DNA of 18,087 nt. It comes from an uncultured Faecalibacterium sp. GTDB taxonomy: Bacteria; Bacillota; Clostridia; Oscillospirales; Ruminococcaceae. The translations under genes and the position numbers were made by a program. This document shows, piece by piece, positions 1 to 6,842 of the stretch; the first letter of the stretch is position 1, and each line of letters opens with the position of its first letter. The DNA is taken from positions 1 to 18,087 of the forward strand of contig CALDLZ010000461.1 of the NCBI GenBank assembly GCA_937915335.1, written 5' to 3'. The notes below the pieces were generated by a model. That model was given only the letters and a program-made list of their open reading frames with translations, was not told the DNA's origin and searched no databases.

Positions 1-194
1 AGAACATGGTTACCAAGCACGTCAAGCCTCGTCGTCAGGGCGAGCAGGGCGGCATTGTCAAGGCTGAGGGCGCTATGTACGCTTCCAAGGTCATGCCCAT
101 CTGCCCCAAGTGCGGCAAGGCCGTGCGTGTGGGCCACGTCGAGAAGGACGGCAAGAAGGTTCGCGTCTGCAAGAAGTGCGGCGCTGAGCTGTAA
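1..194 (+). CDS. rplX: 50S ribosomal protein L24, C-terminal part (gene starts before the window)
   Basis: The open frame enters from the left edge (first full codon at base 3) and gives 63 residues of an assembly-initiating large-subunit protein. The stretch HVKPRRQGEQGGI matches the L24 core just after the KOW domain. A CPKCG and a CKKCG motif frame the segment VRVGHVEKDGKKVRV, making a four-cysteine zinc ribbon that E. coli and B. subtilis L24 lack but that many clostridial and thermophile L24 proteins have. The family is usually about 100 residues, so roughly 40 N-terminal residues lie outside the window. The first in-frame ATG (base 6) is internal to the gene, not its start. It is followed 17 nt later by rplE, as expected in the spc operon. 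Confidence 0.95.
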   Translation, partial: NMVTKHVKPRRQGEQGGIVKAEGAMYASKVMPICPKCGKAVRVGHVEKDGKKVRVCKKCGAEL

Positions 195-211
195 GAAAGG
201 AGTAAGGAACA

Positions 212-760
212 ATGGCTCGTTTGAAAGAACAGTATGTCTATGAAATTGCTCCTGCTCTGAACTCTAAGTTCGGTTACAAGAGCGTTATGCAGATCCCCAA
301 GCTGGACAAGGTCGTTATCAATGTTGCCTGCGGCGAAGCCAAGGACAACGAGAAGATCCTGGAAGCTGTTATGAAGGATCTGGGCCAGATCACTGGCCAG
401 AAGGCAGTCGTCTGCCGTGCTAAGAAGAGCGTTGCTAACTTCAAGCTGCGCCAGGGCACTCCCATCGGCTGCAAGGTCACCCTGCGTGGTGAGCGTATGT
501 ACGAGTTTGTCGATCGTTTCTTCAACGTCGCTCTGCCCCGTGTCCGCGACTTCCGCGGCATCAATGGCAACGGCTTTGACGGCCGCGGCAACTTCGCATG
601 CGGCATCAAGGAGCAGATCATCTTCCCCGAGATCGACTTCGATAAGGTCGATGCAGTCCGCGGCATGGATGTCTGCTTTGTTACCACCGCCAAGACCGAC
701 GAAGAGGGCAAGGAGCTGCTGAAGGCTCTGGGCGCTCCGTTCGCTACCGAGAATAACTAA
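212..760 (+). CDS. rplE: 50S ribosomal protein L5
   Basis: This 182-residue protein is a standard-length L5, which binds 5S rRNA and the central protuberance of the 50S subunit. Visible family signatures are the start [15 protein letters not shown], the block [10 protein letters not shown], the region [33 protein letters not shown] and the C-terminal [16 protein letters not shown]. An AAGGAG site lies just ahead of the ATG. It sits between rplX and rpsZ, the normal spc order. Nothing is missing or unusual. Confidence 0.98.
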   Translation: MARLKEQYVYEIAPALNSKFGYKSVMQIPKLDKVVINVACGEAKDNEKILEAVMKDLGQITGQKAVVCRAKKSVANFKLRQGTPIGCKVTLRGERMYEFVDRFFNVALPRVRDFRGINGNGFDGRGNFACGIKEQIIFPEIDFDKVDAVRGMDVCFVTTAKTDEEGKELLKALGAPFATENN

Positions 761-776
761 GGAGGAGATTGGTACA

Positions 777-962
777 ATGGCTAAACTGTCTATGAAGCTG
801 AAGCAGTCTCGTCCTGCTAAGTTCTCTACCCGTGCATACACCCGCTGCCGCATCTGCGGCCGTCCCCACTCCGTGCTGCGCAAGTACGGCGTGTGCCGTG
901 TGTGCTTCCGTGAACTGGCCTACAAGGGCGAGATCCCGGGTGTCAAGAAGGCTTCCTGGTAA
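777..962 (+). CDS. rpsZ: 30S ribosomal protein S14, type Z (zinc-binding)
   Basis: A 61-residue S14 of the short zinc-containing type, which is part of the head of the 30S subunit. C24-x2-C27 and C40-x2-C43 form the zinc site, and the C-terminal [18 protein letters not shown] is the universal end of this family. An AAGGAGGAG ribosome site precedes the ATG. Type Z is the form built in zinc-replete Firmicutes; no zinc-free paralog is seen in the window. It is followed by an unusually long 110-nt spacer with a hairpin. Confidence 0.98.
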   Translation: MAKLSMKLKQSRPAKFSTRAYTRCRICGRPHSVLRKYGVCRVCFRELAYKGEIPGVKKASW

Positions 963-990
963 TTAAACCAGAGGGCTGGATAAAAGGTCG

Positions 991-1029
991 GATATCCGCC
1001 CCGGGGCAAACGTGTTTCGGGGCGGTATC
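991..1029 (+). other. Stem-loop in the rpsZ-rpsH spacer
   Basis: Bases 991-1003 and 1018-1029 are complementary over 12 pairs with one bulged T in the left arm (core CCGCCCCG / CGGGGCGG). The intervening bases contain a further weak AAAC/GTTT complementarity. No T-run follows, so it does not look like a normal intrinsic terminator. It lies about 45 nt before the rpsH start in an operon where neighbouring spacers are mostly 14-20 nt. RNA processing, attenuation or ribosomal-protein feedback are possible roles; the sequence alone does not decide. Confidence 0.65.
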
Positions 1030-1072
1030 ATTATAAAACAAATGAGAGCTAATCTAAGGAGGTTAGTGGCAC

Positions 1073-1471
1073 ATGCAGATTACTGATCCTATCGCGGACC
1101 TGCTGACTCGCATCCGCAACGCAAGCACTGCCAAACACCCTTCTGTGGAGATCCCCGCTTCCAACATGAAGAAGGCTATCTGCCAGATTCTGGTTGACGA
1201 GGGCTACATCAAGGGCATGCAGGTGAAGAACGACACTGTCCAGGGCACCATCGTTGTCACCCTGAAGTGCCAGGCAAACGGCGAGCCCGTTATCGCTGGC
1301 CTGCGCCGTGTGTCCAAGCCCGGCCTGCGCATCTACACCAACTGCGAGGATATGCCGAAGGTCATGAAGGGCCTGGGCACCGCAATCATTTCCACCTCTA
1401 AGGGCATTATGACCGATAAGGCTGCTCGTGCTGCGCACGTTGGCGGCGAGGTCCTGGCCTTTGTGTGGTAA
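1073..1471 (+). CDS. rpsH: 30S ribosomal protein S8
   Basis: A full-length 132-residue S8, a primary 16S rRNA binder of the 30S platform. The N-terminal [13 protein letters not shown] and the C-terminal block [31 protein letters not shown] are diagnostic. It uses a CTAAGGAGG ribosome site ahead of the ATG. In E. coli S8 is the translational repressor of the spc operon; whether it acts on the hairpin upstream here is only a guess. Confidence 0.98.
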   Translation: MQITDPIADLLTRIRNASTAKHPSVEIPASNMKKAICQILVDEGYIKGMQVKNDTVQGTIVVTLKCQANGEPVIAGLRRVSKPGLRIYTNCEDMPKVMKGLGTAIISTSKGIMTDKAARAAHVGGEVLAFVW

Positions 1472-1488
1472 GAAAGGGGTAAAAGACA

Positions 1489-2040
1489 ATGTCGAGAATT
1501 GGAAGAAAACCCATCGTCATTCCTGCCGGTGTCACTGTTACTGTTGATGAAGCAGCACACACTGTCACTGTCAAGGGCCCCAAGGGCAGCCTGAATTCCA
1601 ACTTCCACCCCCTGATGACCGTTAAGGTCGAGGGCAATGAAGTTCTGGTTACCCGCCCCAATGACGAACCCCAGGCCCGCAGCCTGCACGGCCTGACCCG
1701 TACCAACATCGCTAACATGGTCAACGGTGTTGTGAACGGCTACGAGAAGAAGCTGGAGATCGTGGGCGTTGGCCTGCGCTGCCAGAAGCAGGGTTCTAAC
1801 CTGGTTATGAACCTGGGCTTCTCTCACCAGGTGAACATCCCCGATACTGAGGATTGCACCATTGTGTGGCAGGATCCCAACCACTTCACTGTTACCGGTA
1901 TTGACAAGCAGAAGGTCGGCCAGTACGCTGCCGAGATCCGCGCCAAGAAGCCGCCCGAGCCTTACAAGGGCAAGGGCATCCGCTACGAGGGCGAGGTTGT
2001 CAAGCACAAAGAAGGCAAGGCCGGCAAGGGCAAGAAATAA
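1489..2040 (+). CDS. rplF: 50S ribosomal protein L6
   Basis: 183 residues, the usual L6 size. It has the tandem alpha/beta L6 domains: MSRIGRKPIVIPAGV and VKGPKGSL at the N terminus, and the C-terminal rRNA-binding signature RAKKPPEPYKGKGIRYEGEVV followed by a lysine-rich tail. L6 sits near the GTPase-associated centre of the 50S subunit. An AAAGGGG-type site precedes the ATG. Its position between rpsH and rplR is canonical. Confidence 0.98.
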   Translation: MSRIGRKPIVIPAGVTVTVDEAAHTVTVKGPKGSLNSNFHPLMTVKVEGNEVLVTRPNDEPQARSLHGLTRTNIANMVNGVVNGYEKKLEIVGVGLRCQKQGSNLVMNLGFSHQVNIPDTEDCTIVWQDPNHFTVTGIDKQKVGQYAAEIRAKKPPEPYKGKGIRYEGEVVKHKEGKAGKGKK

Positions 2041-2058
2041 GGTAAGGAGTGAAAGACA

Positions 2059-2418
2059 ATGGTTAAGCAGATCGACAAGAACGAAGCTCGTCTTCGTCGT
2101 CATCGCCGCGTTCGCAACAAGATCAGCGGCACCGCAGCACGTCCCCGTCTGGATGTTTTCCGCTCCGCCAAGCACATTTACGCTCAGATCATCGATGATG
2201 AGCAGGGCGTGACCCTGGTGTCTGCATCCACTATGGACAAGGACTTCAACGGCAACGGCGGCAACGTCGAGGCCGCTGCTGAGATCGGTAAGAAGGTCGC
2301 AGCAAAGGCTCTGGAAAAGGGCATCACCGAGGTCGTTTTCGACCGTGGTGGCTACGTTTATCATGGCCGTGTTAAGGCCCTGGCTGATGGCGCCCGTGAG
2401 GGCGGCCTGAAGCTGTAA
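2059..2418 (+). CDS. rplR: 50S ribosomal protein L18
   Basis: 119 residues of an L18 family protein, a 5S rRNA binder that works with L5 in the central protuberance. Features are the basic N terminus [23 protein letters not shown], the segment [23 protein letters not shown] and the C-terminal [23 protein letters not shown]. The ribosome site is GGTAAGGAG. Spacing to rplF is 18 nt and to rpsE 19 nt, so it is cotranscribed. Confidence 0.98.
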   Translation: MVKQIDKNEARLRRHRRVRNKISGTAARPRLDVFRSAKHIYAQIIDDEQGVTLVSASTMDKDFNGNGGNVEAAAEIGKKVAAKALEKGITEVVFDRGGYVYHGRVKALADGAREGGLKL

Positions 2419-2437
2419 TGAGAGGAGGAAACACATT

Positions 2438-2938
2438 ATGGCTATGAGAAACCGTGAAGACGACGGCATGATCACCAAGGTTGTCTCCATCAACCGCGTT
2501 TCCAAGACTGTCAAGGGCGGCCGCATTATGAAGTTTGCCGCTCTGGTTGTCGTGGGCGACGGCAAGGGCACCATCGGTTACGGCATCGGCAAGTCTGGCG
2601 AAGTGCCTGAGGCAATCCGCAAGGGCGAGGCAGCTGCCAAGAAGAACATGCACAAGATTGCCCTGAAGGGCACCACCATCCCCCACGAGATCGTCGGCAA
2701 GTACGGCGCAGGCGCCGTTCTGCTCAAGCCGGCTGCCGCAGGTACCGGCATGATCGCCGGCGGCCCTGTGCGTGCCGTCATTGAAGCTGCTGGCATCAAG
2801 GACATCCGTGCGAAGTCTATGCGTTCCAACAACCCCATCAACGTTGTGTCTGCTACCTTCGCAGGTCTGTGCGGCCTGGTCAGCGCGGAGTCCGTCGCTG
2901 AGAAGCGCGGCAAGACCGTGAGTGAGATTCTGGGTTAA
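2438..2938 (+). CDS. rpsE: 30S ribosomal protein S5
   Basis: 166 residues, standard for S5, which lines the mRNA entry channel and affects decoding fidelity. The N-terminal double-stranded-RNA-binding-like domain covers about residues 9-75 ([22 protein letters not shown], then [20 protein letters not shown]), followed by the S5 C-terminal domain with [16 protein letters not shown] and [15 protein letters not shown]. An AGAGGAGG ribosome site precedes the ATG. Confidence 0.98.
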   Translation: MAMRNREDDGMITKVVSINRVSKTVKGGRIMKFAALVVVGDGKGTIGYGIGKSGEVPEAIRKGEAAAKKNMHKIALKGTTIPHEIVGKYGAGAVLLKPAAAGTGMIAGGPVRAVIEAAGIKDIRAKSMRSNNPINVVSATFAGLCGLVSAESVAEKRGKTVSEILG

Positions 2939-2952
2939 GGAGGTAACAAACC

Positions 2953-3138
2953 ATGGCAGATAAGATGCTCAAGATCGAGCTGAAGAAGAGCCTGATCGGC
3001 CGCGGCGCTAAGCAGATCGCTACCGCTGAGGCCCTGGGCCTGAAGAAGCCGGGCGACGTTACCGTTCAGCCTGACAATGCCGCTACGCAGGGCAAGATCG
3101 CTAAGATCGGTTTCCTGCTCAGCGTCACCGAAGCCTAA
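2953..3138 (+). CDS. rpmD: 50S ribosomal protein L30
   Basis: A 61-residue L30 of the short bacterial type. KIELKKSLIGRGAKQIATAEALGLKK followed by DNAATQGKIAKIGFLLSV matches the family. A TAAGGAGG site overlaps the end of rpsE, giving a 14-nt spacer and probable translational coupling. L30 is dispensable in some bacteria but is in its canonical place between rpsE and rplO here. Confidence 0.97.
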   Translation: MADKMLKIELKKSLIGRGAKQIATAEALGLKKPGDVTVQPDNAATQGKIAKIGFLLSVTEA

Positions 3139-3158
3139 TAGCAGGGGGTATACGCACA

Positions 3159-3599
3159 ATGAAACTTCATGAACTGCACGCTATTCCCGGTGCAAACAAG
3201 GCTGTGACCCGCAAGGGCCGCGGCATTGGCTCCGGCAATGGCAAGACTGCCGGTTTCGGCAGCAAGGGCCAGAAGGCCCGTTCCGGCGTGAAGCACGCTG
3301 GTTTCGAGGGCGGCCAGATGCCTCTGGCACGCCGCCTGCCGAAGGTTGGCTTTAACAACATCTTTGCTACCCAGTATGCCATTGTCAACGTGGCTGACCT
3401 GGAAGCAGCTTTCAATGCTGGCGATGTCGTGGACACCGAGGCTCTGAAGGCAAAGGGTCTGGTCAAGAAGACCCTGGACGGTGTTAAGGTCCTGGGCAAC
3501 GGCGAGCTGACCAAGGCTCTGACCGTCAAGGCCGCAGCCTATTCCGCTTCTGCCAAAGAGAAAATCGAGAAGGCAGGCGGAAAGGCTGAGGTGATGTAA
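3159..3599 (+). CDS. rplO: 50S ribosomal protein L15
   Basis: 146 residues, the normal L15 length. The N-terminal MKLHELHAIPGANK, the glycine-rich arm GRGIGSGNGKTAGFGSKGQKARSG and FEGGQMPLARRLPKVGF thread into 23S rRNA late in 50S assembly. The C-terminal globular part includes VKVLGNGELTKALTVKAAAYSASAKEKIEKAGG. A GGGGG site precedes the ATG. Its last codons carry the strong ribosome site that serves secY. Confidence 0.98.
   Translation: MKLHELHAIPGANKAVTRKGRGIGSGNGKTAGFGSKGQKARSGVKHAGFEGGQMPLARRLPKVGFNNIFATQYAIVNVADLEAAFNAGDVVDTEALKAKGLVKKTLDGVKVLGNGELTKALTVKAAAYSASAKEKIEKAGGKAEVM
3588..3595 (+). promoter_or_regulatory. Ribosome binding site that fixes the GTG start of secY
   Basis: GAGGTGAT inside the last codons of rplO is an 8-base match to the complement of the 16S rRNA 3' end. 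It sits 5 nt before the GTG at 3601. It supports GTG as the secY start and implies coupling of secY translation to that of rplO. Confidence 0.8.
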
Positions 3600-3600
3600 G

Positions 3601-4896
3601 GTGTTCCAGACATTCCGTAACGCATGGAAGATCCCCGAGCTTAAAAATCGTCTCCTGTTCACGCTGGCGATCCTCGTGGTGTACCGACTGGGCAGCGCCA
3701 TTCCCGTTCCGTTCATTACCGGCTCTGCACTGAGCCAGATGTTCTCTAACGGCAATATGCTCTCGTATCTCGATATGATGAGCGGCGGCGCGTTGTCCCG
3801 GTGCACACTCTTCGCGTTAGGTGTGACGCCTTATATCAACGCTTCTATCATCGTGCAGCTGCTTACCGTTGCGATCCCTGCCCTGGAAAACATGGCAAAG
3901 GAAGCTGACGGTCAGCAGAAAATGCAGCAGATCACCCGATACGCCGGCGGCATCATCGCTCTGGTGATGAGCCTTGGCTACTACTTTGTGATCCGCAACA
4001 TGGGCGCACTGAAGTACACCAGCGGCGCGGCCGGTATCTTTACCGCTGTCGTCATCATTGCCACCTTTACCGCGGGTGCGCAGCTGATCACCTGGTGTGG
4101 CGAGCAGATCGACGATAAGGGTATCGGCAACGGTATCTCCCTGTTGATCTTCTCTTCGATCGTTTCCAACTGGTCCAGCGTCTACACCACCGTCACGGGT
4201 CTGCTGACCCGCGCCGCTGCAGGCGAGACCCGGTTCTATATCCTGCTGCCCCTGCTGCTCGTCCTGGCACTGGTCGTGATCGTGTTCATCGTCGTTATGA
4301 CGAACGCTGAGCGCCGCGTCACCATCCAGTACGCCAAGCGCGTGGTGGGCCGCAAGCAGATGGGCGGGCAGAACAGCTATCTGCCCCTGAAGCTGAACAT
4401 GAGCGGCGTGATGCCCATCATCTTCGCTTCCGCTCTGGTTTCGATCCCGGGCACCATCGGCAGCTTCCTGCAGATCGATCAGGCAGCGCATCCGTTCTGG
4501 TATGCTTTCTTCCATACCTTCAACTATACGTCGCTGCTCTACATCATCATCTACCTGCTGCTGATCCTGGCCTTCAACTACTTCTATGTGGCCATCCAGT
4601 ACAACCCCGTGGAGATCGCCAACAATCTGCGCCGCAACAACGGCTCGATCCCCGGCTTCCGTCCCGGCAAGCCGACCAGCGATTTCCTGACCCGCACCCT
4701 GAACAAGATCACCCTCATCGGTGCCATCTTCCTGGCTGCGGTGGCTGTGCTGCCGATCATTCTGGGCAACCTGACCGGTATGAGCATCCAGCTGGGCGGT
4801 ACCAGCCTGTTGATTGTTGTTGGCGTGGCACTTGATACCACCCGCAGCCTCGATAGCTTTATGACGATGCGCAACCATAAGGGTTTCCTGGGTTGA
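3601..4896 (+). CDS. secY: Preprotein translocase subunit SecY
   Basis: 431 residues, the same length as B. subtilis SecY. This is the ten-helix channel of the Sec translocon in the cytoplasmic membrane, working with SecE, SecG and SecA or the ribosome. The start FQTFRNAWKIPELKNRLLFTL is typical, and GTG is chosen because that motif begins right there with a well-placed ribosome site. Seen along the protein are the first membrane helix (about residues 17-37), the plug region LDMMSGGALSRCTLFALGVTPYINASI, the ERRVTIQYAKRVVGRKQMGGQ cytoplasmic loop that contacts SecA or the ribosome, and the C-terminal PGFRPGKPT segment before the last helices. It is the last gene before a terminator. Confidence 0.98.
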   Translation: MFQTFRNAWKIPELKNRLLFTLAILVVYRLGSAIPVPFITGSALSQMFSNGNMLSYLDMMSGGALSRCTLFALGVTPYINASIIVQLLTVAIPALENMAKEADGQQKMQQITRYAGGIIALVMSLGYYFVIRNMGALKYTSGAAGIFTAVVIIATFTAGAQLITWCGEQIDDKGIGNGISLLIFSSIVSNWSSVYTTVTGLLTRAAAGETRFYILLPLLLVLALVVIVFIVVMTNAERRVTIQYAKRVVGRKQMGGQNSYLPLKLNMSGVMPIIFASALVSIPGTIGSFLQIDQAAHPFWYAFFHTFNYTSLLYIIIYLLLILAFNYFYVAIQYNPVEIANNLRRNNGSIPGFRPGKPTSDFLTRTLNKITLIGAIFLAAVAVLPIILGNLTGMSIQLGGTSLLIVVGVALDTTRSLDSFMTMRNHKGFLG

Positions 4897-4924
4897 TTTA
4901 AAACAAAAGCATCATTGATGTGAG

Positions 4925-4970
4925 AAAGCACTGGAAAGGAGAGCATGCTCGTACTTTTCAGTGCTTTTTT
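4925..4970 (+). terminator. Intrinsic terminator between secY and adk
   Basis: Bases 4925-4938 pair with 4954-4967 over 14 base pairs (one G-U), around a 15-nt loop, and the right arm runs into six T residues (4965-4970). The loop contains the perfect palindrome GAGCATGCTC. It should stop or attenuate transcription from the spc operon. I found no convincing promoter in the 62 nt that remain before adk, so partial read-through may feed adk-map. Confidence 0.85.
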
Positions 4971-5032
4971 GATTTGAAGGGGCGTTAGTCCATTCAAACA
5001 CTAACCTTTTATAGAGGAAAGGAAGATATCCT

Positions 5033-5665
5033 ATGAATCTGATCCTGTTAGGCGCACCCGGCGCGGGCAAAGGCACCCAGGCCGAGATCATCTGCGCAAA
5101 GCTGAATATCCCCTCCATCAGCACCGGCAACATCCTGCGCGCTGCTGTGAAGGAAGGCACCGAGATGGGCCTGAAAGCCAAGAGTTTCATGGACGCCGGT
5201 GCTCTGGTGCCCGATGAGGTCATCATCGGCATCCTGAAAGACCGTCTGGCTCAGGCCGACTGCGCCAACGGCTTCATCCTGGACGGCGTGCCCCGCACTA
5301 TCGCTCAGGCCGAGGCCATCGAGACCATGGGCATCCGCATCGACAAGGTGCTGGAGCTGTCCGTGGCGGACGATGTCATTGTGGAGCGCATGAGCGGCCG
5401 CCGTGTCTGCGAGAAGTGCGGTGCAAGCTACCACATCATCAATAAGAAGAGCAAGGTCGAGGGTGTCTGCGACCTGTGCGGCGGCAAGACCGTCATCCGC
5501 AAGGACGACCAGCCCGCTACCGTGCTGGATCGTCTGAAGGCTTACCACGAGCAGACCGAGCCCCTGGTGGCTTTCTACCGTGAGCGCGGCAAACTGGCAG
5601 TGATTCCGTTCTGCCCCTCCATTGAGGAGACGACGGCTGAAGTGATGAAGGCACTGGAGGCATAA
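5033..5665 (+). CDS. adk: Adenylate kinase (zinc-lid type)
   Basis: 210 residues. It catalyses ATP + AMP = 2 ADP in the cytosol. The P-loop GAPGAGKGTQ is at residues 7-16, the AMP-binding region follows (STGNILRAAV), and the long lid carries C126-x2-C129 and C146-x2-C149, the structural zinc site of Gram-positive enzymes. DGVPRT at residues 84-89 has Val where most adenylate kinases have Phe (DGFPRT); the arginine that binds AMP phosphate is retained. Preceded by a GAGGAAAGGA ribosome site. The map start lies 2 nt after its stop, so the two form one transcription unit. Confidence 0.97.
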   Translation: MNLILLGAPGAGKGTQAEIICAKLNIPSISTGNILRAAVKEGTEMGLKAKSFMDAGALVPDEVIIGILKDRLAQADCANGFILDGVPRTIAQAEAIETMGIRIDKVLELSVADDVIVERMSGRRVCEKCGASYHIINKKSKVEGVCDLCGGKTVIRKDDQPATVLDRLKAYHEQTEPLVAFYRERGKLAVIPFCPSIEETTAEVMKALEA

Positions 5666-5667
5666 TC

Positions 5668-6459
5668 GTGATCCAAATCAAGAATGCGAAAGAACTGGAC
5701 GGAATGCGCAAGGCCAATGCCCTGAGCGCAGCTGCCCTGAAGTACGGCGGCCAGCACATTGAGGCTGGCATGACCACTTGGGAACTGGATAAGCTGATCT
5801 ATGATTTTATCGTAAAGCATGGCGGTATCCCCAACTTCAAGGGACTGTACGGTTTCCCGGGAACGGCCTGCATCAGCCTGAATGATACCATCATCCATGG
5901 CATCCCGTCGCATGATATCGTCATCCGCCCGGGTGACATCGTCAGCATCGATACCGGCGCGAAGGTCGATGGCTTCAACGGTGATAACGCCTGCACCTAT
6001 GCGGTGGGCAAGATCGACCTGGAAGCACAGCGCCTGCTGGACGTGACCAAGGCTGCCCTGTACAAGGGCATTGAGCAGGCCAAGGCCGGAAACCGCGTGG
6101 GCGATATCGGCTATGCGGTGCAGAGCTACTGCGAGGACGCAGGCTTCTCTGTTGTCCGCGAGTTTGTGGGCCATGGCACCGGCCGTGAGCTGCACGAGGA
6201 CCCCGAGGTGCCCAATTACGGCCATCAGGGCCGCGGCCCACGTCTGGTGCCCGGCATGACCATCGCCATTGAGCCGATGATCTGCCAGTATGATTGCAAG
6301 ATCACCCAGGCCAAGGACGGCTGGACCGTCAAGACCAAGGACGGCGGTCTGGCTGCTCACTTCGAGCACTCCAACGCCATCCTGAAGGATCACACCGAGA
6401 TTATGACCCGCTTCTGGGATGATCCCGATTTTGATCCCGAGACCTTCAGCCTGAAATAA
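5668..6459 (+). CDS. map: Methionine aminopeptidase, type I
   Basis: 263 residues. It removes the initiator methionine from nascent proteins and uses two metal ions. Every ligand is visible: D95 (IDTG), D106 (GDNACT), H169 (GHGTGRELHEDP), E202 (IEPM) and E233 (HFEHSNAI), with the catalytic-site H77 in IIHGIP. The start is GTG, chosen because GGAGG at the end of adk lies 7 nt ahead and the protein then begins at the normal type I position, without an N-terminal zinc-finger or SH3-binding extension. It is translationally coupled to adk and closed by a terminator 22 nt downstream. Confidence 0.97.
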   Translation: MIQIKNAKELDGMRKANALSAAALKYGGQHIEAGMTTWELDKLIYDFIVKHGGIPNFKGLYGFPGTACISLNDTIIHGIPSHDIVIRPGDIVSIDTGAKVDGFNGDNACTYAVGKIDLEAQRLLDVTKAALYKGIEQAKAGNRVGDIGYAVQSYCEDAGFSVVREFVGHGTGRELHEDPEVPNYGHQGRGPRLVPGMTIAIEPMICQYDCKITQAKDGWTVKTKDGGLAAHFEHSNAILKDHTEIMTRFWDDPDFDPETFSLK

Positions 6460-6481
6460 GCGGAAGGGAATATGACCCAGG

Positions 6482-6510
6482 AAGACCTCCCGGAAACGGG
6501 AGGCCTTTTT
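6482..6510 (+). terminator. Intrinsic terminator after map
   Basis: CCTCCCG (6486-6492) and CGGGAGG (6497-6503) form a 7-bp stem on a GAAA tetraloop. It extends by flanking A-T and G-C pairs past one mismatch, and runs into TTTTT at 6506-6510. It ends the adk-map unit and separates it from the infA promoter. Confidence 0.92.
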
Positions 6511-6583
6511 GTATGTCAGACCTGTTCTTTGTGCAATTCCGACAACTTTTGGTGAAAAAGTTTCATCCATCCGGTGGAGAAGC

Positions 6584-6615
6584 GCAAAACAGGGTCGGAG
6601 AATCACCTGTTTTGC
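6584..6615. repeat. Perfect 10-bp inverted repeat upstream of the infA promoter
   Basis: GCAAAACAGG (6584-6593) and CCTGTTTTGC (6606-6615) are exact reverse complements separated by 12 nt. There is no T-run on either strand directly after it, so it does not look like a terminator. It ends 39 nt before the -35 box and could be a protein-binding site. The TGCAAA motif within it recurs at and after the -35 box. Confidence 0.6.
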
Positions 6616-6654
6616 AAACACGAGAATTTTTTATCGGAAATACGGAAAAAACAC

Positions 6655-6683
6655 TTGCAAAACGAATGCAAAAGGTGTATAAT
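6655..6683 (+). promoter_or_regulatory. Sigma-A promoter for infA and the alpha operon
   Basis: TTGCAA at 6655-6660 and TATAAT at 6678-6683 are separated by 17 nt, close to the housekeeping consensus. Transcription would begin near 6690, about 150 nt before the infA start codon. It lies just downstream of the map terminator, so infA to rplQ has its own promoter. Confidence 0.85.
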
Positions 6684-6689
6684 CTATAA

Positions 6690-6842
6690 ATGGCCGTGAC
6701 AGCCAGATGCTTTCTCGGTGGACAGGGATTCTCTGCCCACTTTGCGGATTTTGTGCCGCAGGAGAAGAAGTATGTGGCGGTTATCGCCGCCTGTCCGTCA
6801 ATTCATGGCAAACTGAGCAGATCCAATGAGGAGGCAATTAGC
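6690..6842 (+). other. Candidate structured 5' leader of infA
   Basis: Between the predicted transcription start and infA, three hairpins can be drawn by eye. Bases 6718-6740 form a 10-position stem with one A-C mismatch, one G-U pair and a 3-nt loop. TGCGG/CCGCA pair at 6743-6760, and GGCGG/CCGCC at 6776-6791. The same segment is an open frame (ATG 6690) continuous with infA, whose conceptual product I do not recognise. It may be a regulatory leader, a decayed small gene, or just untranslated sequence. Confidence 0.45.
6828..6834 (+). promoter_or_regulatory. Ribosome binding site that fixes the TTG start of infA
   Basis: GAGGAGG sits 8 nt before the TTG at 6843. It picks out TTG as the start codon over the upstream in-frame ATG at 6690, which has no ribosome site. 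Confidence 0.85.

Larger units (their letters stand above)
6511..6842 (+). other. Map-infA intergenic region: inverted repeats, promoter and leader
   Basis: About 330 nt without a gene I can firmly call. In order it holds a 7-bp inverted repeat (6544-6562), a perfect 10-bp inverted repeat (6584-6615), a sigma-A promoter (6655-6683) and a leader of about 150 nt with three short stem-loops (6718-6740, 6743-6760, 6776-6791). The leader frame from the ATG at 6690 is open into infA without a stop. Many Firmicutes carry a small KOW-domain gene at this place (ybzG in B. subtilis); I see no intact one. Confidence 0.6.

Noticed and set aside
35..883. Minus-strand open frame of 282 codons across rplX, rplE and rpsZ
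   Set aside because: It overlaps three definite ribosomal protein genes and has no known family features.
991..1029. Intrinsic terminator within the spc operon
   Set aside because: The stem is strong but is followed by ATTATAAAAC rather than a T-run, and the operon clearly continues.
1333..2574. Long open frame of 413 codons on the minus strand across rplF, rplR and rpsE
   Set aside because: It is antisense to four clear ribosomal protein genes, has a composition expected from codon bias in the opposite strand, and has no recognisable domain.
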